Assembly: GCA_026990035.1 (NCBI GenBank)
Contig: JALSIM010000005.1
Span: forward strand, 62,001 to 126,000
DNA: 64,000 bases
Origin: Alphaproteobacteria bacterium
GTDB taxonomy: Bacteria > Pseudomonadota > Alphaproteobacteria > Geminicoccales > Geminicoccaceae
Direction of reading: 5' to 3'
A program made the translations under genes and the position numbers. Positions 63,942 through 64,000 of this stretch are shown piece after piece. The notes under the pieces are model-generated. The model had not been told where the DNA came from, searched no databases, and was given only the letters and a program-made list of their open reading frames with translations. Within the stretch, counting starts at the first letter, position 1. Every line of letters begins with the position of its first letter.

Positions 63942-64000
63942 CCGCCACGACACCGCTCGGCTTCGGGGAACGGGCACGGGCGGCGCTCGCCGATCCGGGG
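63938..64000 (+). CDS. lutB: Lactate utilization protein LutB, first codons (cut by window edge)
   Basis: GTG 63938 overlaps the lutA stop by 4 bp (GTGA) and opens a frame that reads FGERARAALADPG at its end, like the N-terminus of LutB/LldF-type ferredoxin proteins. Only 21 codons are in the window, so the call rests on lutA order plus this short match. Confidence 0.65.
   Translation, partial: MTATTPLGFGERARAALADPG

Overview
The window is a very GC-rich (about 70 % by eye), gene-dense stretch of a chromosome. The gene set points to a flagellated alphaproteobacterium of Rhodospirillales/Caulobacterales type: a CtrA-inhibitor (SciP/DUF1153) gene beside fliF, a fliF-fliG-fliH-fliN-flbD flagellar order, candidate CtrA boxes and a sigma-54 flagellar promoter, a MarR-OmpR-histidine kinase operon divergent from ilvE, and the secB / fxsA / Tim44-like / mltA neighbourhood. 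I see no tRNA, rRNA, insertion sequence, phage or CRISPR signal. No gap between genes exceeds about 220 bp, so coding density is near maximal.

Layout. 1-8.1 kb: 5' part of valS, a lipoprotein hydrolase, then a six-gene minus-strand run (cupin, glutamine-amidotransferase-like hydrolase, rluB-type pseudouridine synthase, rsmD, a small two-helix membrane protein, a TIGR03032 protein). 7.7-10.5 kb: thioesterase, MFS exporter, rplM-rpsI with a good promoter. 10.5-12.6 kb: methyltransferase, ribokinase, a small unknown protein. 12.8-22.1 kb: one plus-strand locus with an acyl-CoA synthetase, a complete branched-chain-type ABC transporter (two ATPases, two permeases, binding protein), a degenerate nuclease-fold protein and a PaaK-like CoA ligase. 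22.1-26.9 kb: ccmABC and acnA. 27-41.2 kb: minus-strand flagellar block in three units: fliF-fliG-fliH-fliN-motA-like-flbD-flhA-flhF-flhG, sciP, and fliK-flgD-flgE. 41.4-43.7 kb: FAD-linked 2-hydroxyacid dehydrogenase and a histone-deacetylase-like amidohydrolase. 43.9-55.3 kb: a surface polysaccharide locus with CDP-6-deoxyhexose genes, four glycosyltransferase genes (one fused to a thymidylate-kinase-like domain), a flippase and an FGGY kinase. 55.3-58.8 kb: kinase/regulator/MarR operon divergent from ilvE. 58.9-64 kb: LOG protein, secB-phosphatase-fxsA run, Tim44-like, mltA, and lutA with the first codons of lutB.

Regulatory logic visible in the DNA: the fliF operon and sciP each have a TTAA-N7-TTAA-like CtrA box, the fliK-flgD-flgE unit has a textbook -24/-12 sigma-54 promoter, and the fliF operon encodes FlbD, a sigma-54 activator whose receiver domain has lost its phosphorylation residues. 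The most unusual single gene is the glycosyltransferase / thymidylate-kinase-like fusion at 49454-51274. Nothing in the window amounts to a clearly new multi-gene system. The best candidates for new biology are that fusion, the CDP-sugar branch without a 3-dehydrase, and the CoA-ligase / Liv-transporter locus with its inactivated nuclease-fold partner.
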